Of a stretch of DNA of 6,584 nt, positions 5,747-6,584 are shown in pieces; position 1 is the stretch's first letter, and each line of letters begins with the position of its first letter. The position numbers and the translations under genes were made by a program. Below the pieces are notes generated by a model, which saw only the letters and a list, made by a program, of their open reading frames with translations, was not told where the DNA came from and ran no database searches. Source of the stretch: an uncultured Hungatella sp. (GTDB taxonomy: Bacteria; Bacillota; Clostridia; Lachnospirales; Lachnospiraceae); contig CAJUPQ010000119.1 in the NCBI GenBank assembly GCA_910588505.1, positions 1 to 6,584 of the forward strand. The letters are read 5' to 3'.

Positions 5747-5788
5747 CGTTCACAAAACCTGCCCTGAAAACAGACAAATTTGTGAACG
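5747..5788. promoter_or_regulatory. 10-bp inverted repeat, possible operator
   Basis: cgttcacaaa (5747-5756) and tttgtgaacg (5779-5788) are perfect reverse complements, 22 nt apart, with centres 32 bp (about three helical turns) apart. The left arm overlaps a second small palindrome, gaacg-t-cgttc (5741-5751), so the half-site gaacg/cgttc occurs three times. It lies about 25 bp upstream of the -35 box of the next gene. It could be a regulator binding site or an RNA hairpin; no regulator is identified. Confidence 0.4.
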
Positions 5789-5812
5789 CCATTTCAGAAT
5801 CCCCTCTATGCC

Positions 5813-5841
5813 TTGTCAAAAATACCAAAATATGGTTTAAT
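5813..5841 (+). promoter_or_regulatory. Sigma-A-type promoter of the EIIB-domain gene
   Basis: TTGTCA (5813-5818), a 17-nt spacer and TTTAAT (5836-5841), each box matching consensus at five of six positions, with TGG directly before the -10 (extended -10). Transcription should start near 5848, about 57 nt before the ATG. Confidence 0.65.
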
Positions 5842-5848
5842 AAAACTA

Positions 5849-5880
5849 CAGATTCGGAAATGTATCCATTCCGCTATCTG
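5849..5880 (+). promoter_or_regulatory. Leader hairpin at the predicted mRNA 5' end
   Basis: cagat (5849-5853) pairs with atctg (5876-5880), and cggaa (5855-5859) with ttccg (5868-5872), with a bulged a, then tg with ca, and a tatc loop. It would occupy the extreme 5' end of the transcript and end 10 nt before the AGGAGG. It could stabilise the mRNA; it does not resemble a known riboswitch or a BglG-type antiterminator to me. Confidence 0.45.
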
Positions 5881-5904
5881 AACATGTTATAGGAGGTAAA
5901 AGAG

Positions 5905-6534
5905 ATGAAAGAGAGAAACCATAAGTCCTTACAGTGCCAGATCTACCACCAGCTAGCTTCCATGAGCTGTGCCCACATTCGGAAAAAGTGCGGGATCATC
6001 AGCTTCTGCAATGAAGTCTACGAGGCGTCTGTGATCTTTCACGAGAACAGCCTGATGGAGCTTTCCATTGAGGACAAAAAGACCAGCGAAACTCCCTTCT
6101 ACCTTCACTTTGAAGCCAGGGAGCCTAAGACGGCCCGGAATAATATCCAGGCTTTCTTCGACTTTTTTAGAGATAAGAACCCTTCCAAGGAGCACTTTGA
6201 CATACACGCGGCCAAGAACGGTCAGTCCATGAAGCTTCTGGTCAGCTGCTCTTCCGGCCTTACGTCCTCCTATTTTGCCTACACCATGAAGAACGCCCTG
6301 GACAAAGCAGGCATAGACATCACCATAGATGCTGTCAGCTTCCAGGAGATCGACAGGCTCCAGGACCAGTACGACTACATCCTTCTGGCCCCCCAGATCG
6401 CCTACAAGCTTCCTGAGTACCGGGCAAAGTACGGGGACCGGGTCATGACCGTGGACAGCAGGGATTTCGCCAGCTATGATGTAGGCAGAGTCCTAAACCG
6501 GCTGGTCCGCCTTGGAGCGCCGGGGGCTGCCTAG
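5905..6534 (+). CDS. Stand-alone PTS EIIB-domain (lactose/cellobiose-type) protein with unknown N-terminal region
   Basis: A 209-residue soluble protein. Residues about 109-205 match the PTS EIIB lactose/cellobiose fold: a first strand KLLVSCSSGLTSS with the likely phosphorylated Cys115 and its P-loop, a helix, the strand DYILLAPQIAYKLPEYR (157-173), then RVMTVDSRDFASYDVGRVL (179-197). In known PTS systems this cysteine receives phosphate from EIIA and passes it to sugar on EIIC. The N-terminal ~100 residues are not a domain I recognise; they contain C11, C22, C29 and C35 near H15 and H24, and no membrane segment. AGGAGG at 5891-5896, 8 nt before the ATG, fixes the start. It has its own promoter, and an apparent repeat follows the stop within a few bases, so it is probably monocistronic. 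Without EIIA or EIIC in view, it may serve a distant permease or act as a phosphorylation-dependent regulator; this is inference. Confidence 0.82.
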   Translation: MKERNHKSLQCQIYHQLASMSCAHIRKKCGIISFCNEVYEASVIFHENSLMELSIEDKKTSETPFYLHFEAREPKTARNNIQAFFDFFRDKNPSKEHFDIHAAKNGQSMKLLVSCSSGLTSSYFAYTMKNALDKAGIDITIDAVSFQEIDRLQDQYDYILLAPQIAYKLPEYRAKYGDRVMTVDSRDFASYDVGRVLNRLVRLGAPGAA

Positions 6535-6584
6535 AGCGTGTTTGAAAATTCATTCCCGCCAGATGCGCGCCCCACTTCGCGGTA
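6535..6584. repeat. Probable start of an intergenic repeat, cut by the window end
   Basis: Right after the stop codon, the sequence changes to agcgtgtttgaaaattcatt followed by a GC-rich stretch with gatgcgcgcc and cttcgcggta. From memory, similar sequences occur as repeated palindromic elements in gut Clostridia, the other arm being the reverse complement of the gtttgaaaattc part. That arm would lie beyond the window, so this is not demonstrable here. No coding frame is seen. Confidence 0.35.

Noticed and set aside
5613..5828. Minus-strand 71-codon frame in the gap before the EIIB gene
   Set aside because: TTG start without a ribosome binding site, runs through the hairpin and inverted repeat, and the composition is that of non-coding DNA.

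Overview
The window looks like chromosomal DNA of an anaerobic, low-GC-lineage Firmicute, most likely a Lachnospiraceae (Clostridium cluster XIVa-type) gut bacterium. This is inferred from the clostridial style of the alanyl-tRNA synthetase, strong AGGAGG-type ribosome binding sites, sigma-A-like promoters with extended -10 elements, and moderately GC-rich genes separated by AT-rich gaps. No species can be named from sequence alone.

Layout. Positions 1-175 are a dense block of short repeats and hairpins at the 3' end of a minus-strand operon; the second copy of its 32-nt direct repeat runs into alaS and carries the alaS stop codon. alaS (170-2809, minus) is preceded by a 44-residue single-helix membrane protein gene (2826-2960, minus) that starts behind a very good ribosome binding site and ends only 10 nt before the upstream alaS ATG. 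A promoter at 3047-3075 should drive the pair; its leader is too short for a T-box. A MerR-family regulator gene (3176-3610, plus) diverges from this operon. After an AT-rich gap comes a complete transmembrane methyl-accepting chemotaxis protein (3822-5507, plus) with its own promoter. A ~400-nt gap (5508-5904) holds a 16-nt tandem repeat that grades into a 13-bp hairpin, a separate 10-bp inverted repeat, a strong-looking promoter and a leader hairpin. The last gene (5905-6534, plus) encodes a 209-residue protein with a C-terminal PTS EIIB (lactose/cellobiose-type) domain and an unrecognised cysteine-containing N-terminal half. The window ends in what looks like one arm of another repeat.

The genes do not form one pathway: translation, one-component regulation, chemotaxis and a PTS-like phosphocarrier each have separate promoters. 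The most interesting items are the stand-alone EIIB fusion with no EIIA or EIIC partner in view, the unannotated-size membrane peptide coupled to alaS, and the structured repeat block that supplies the alaS stop codon. I see no evidence for a phage, CRISPR array, transposase or multi-gene defence system here.
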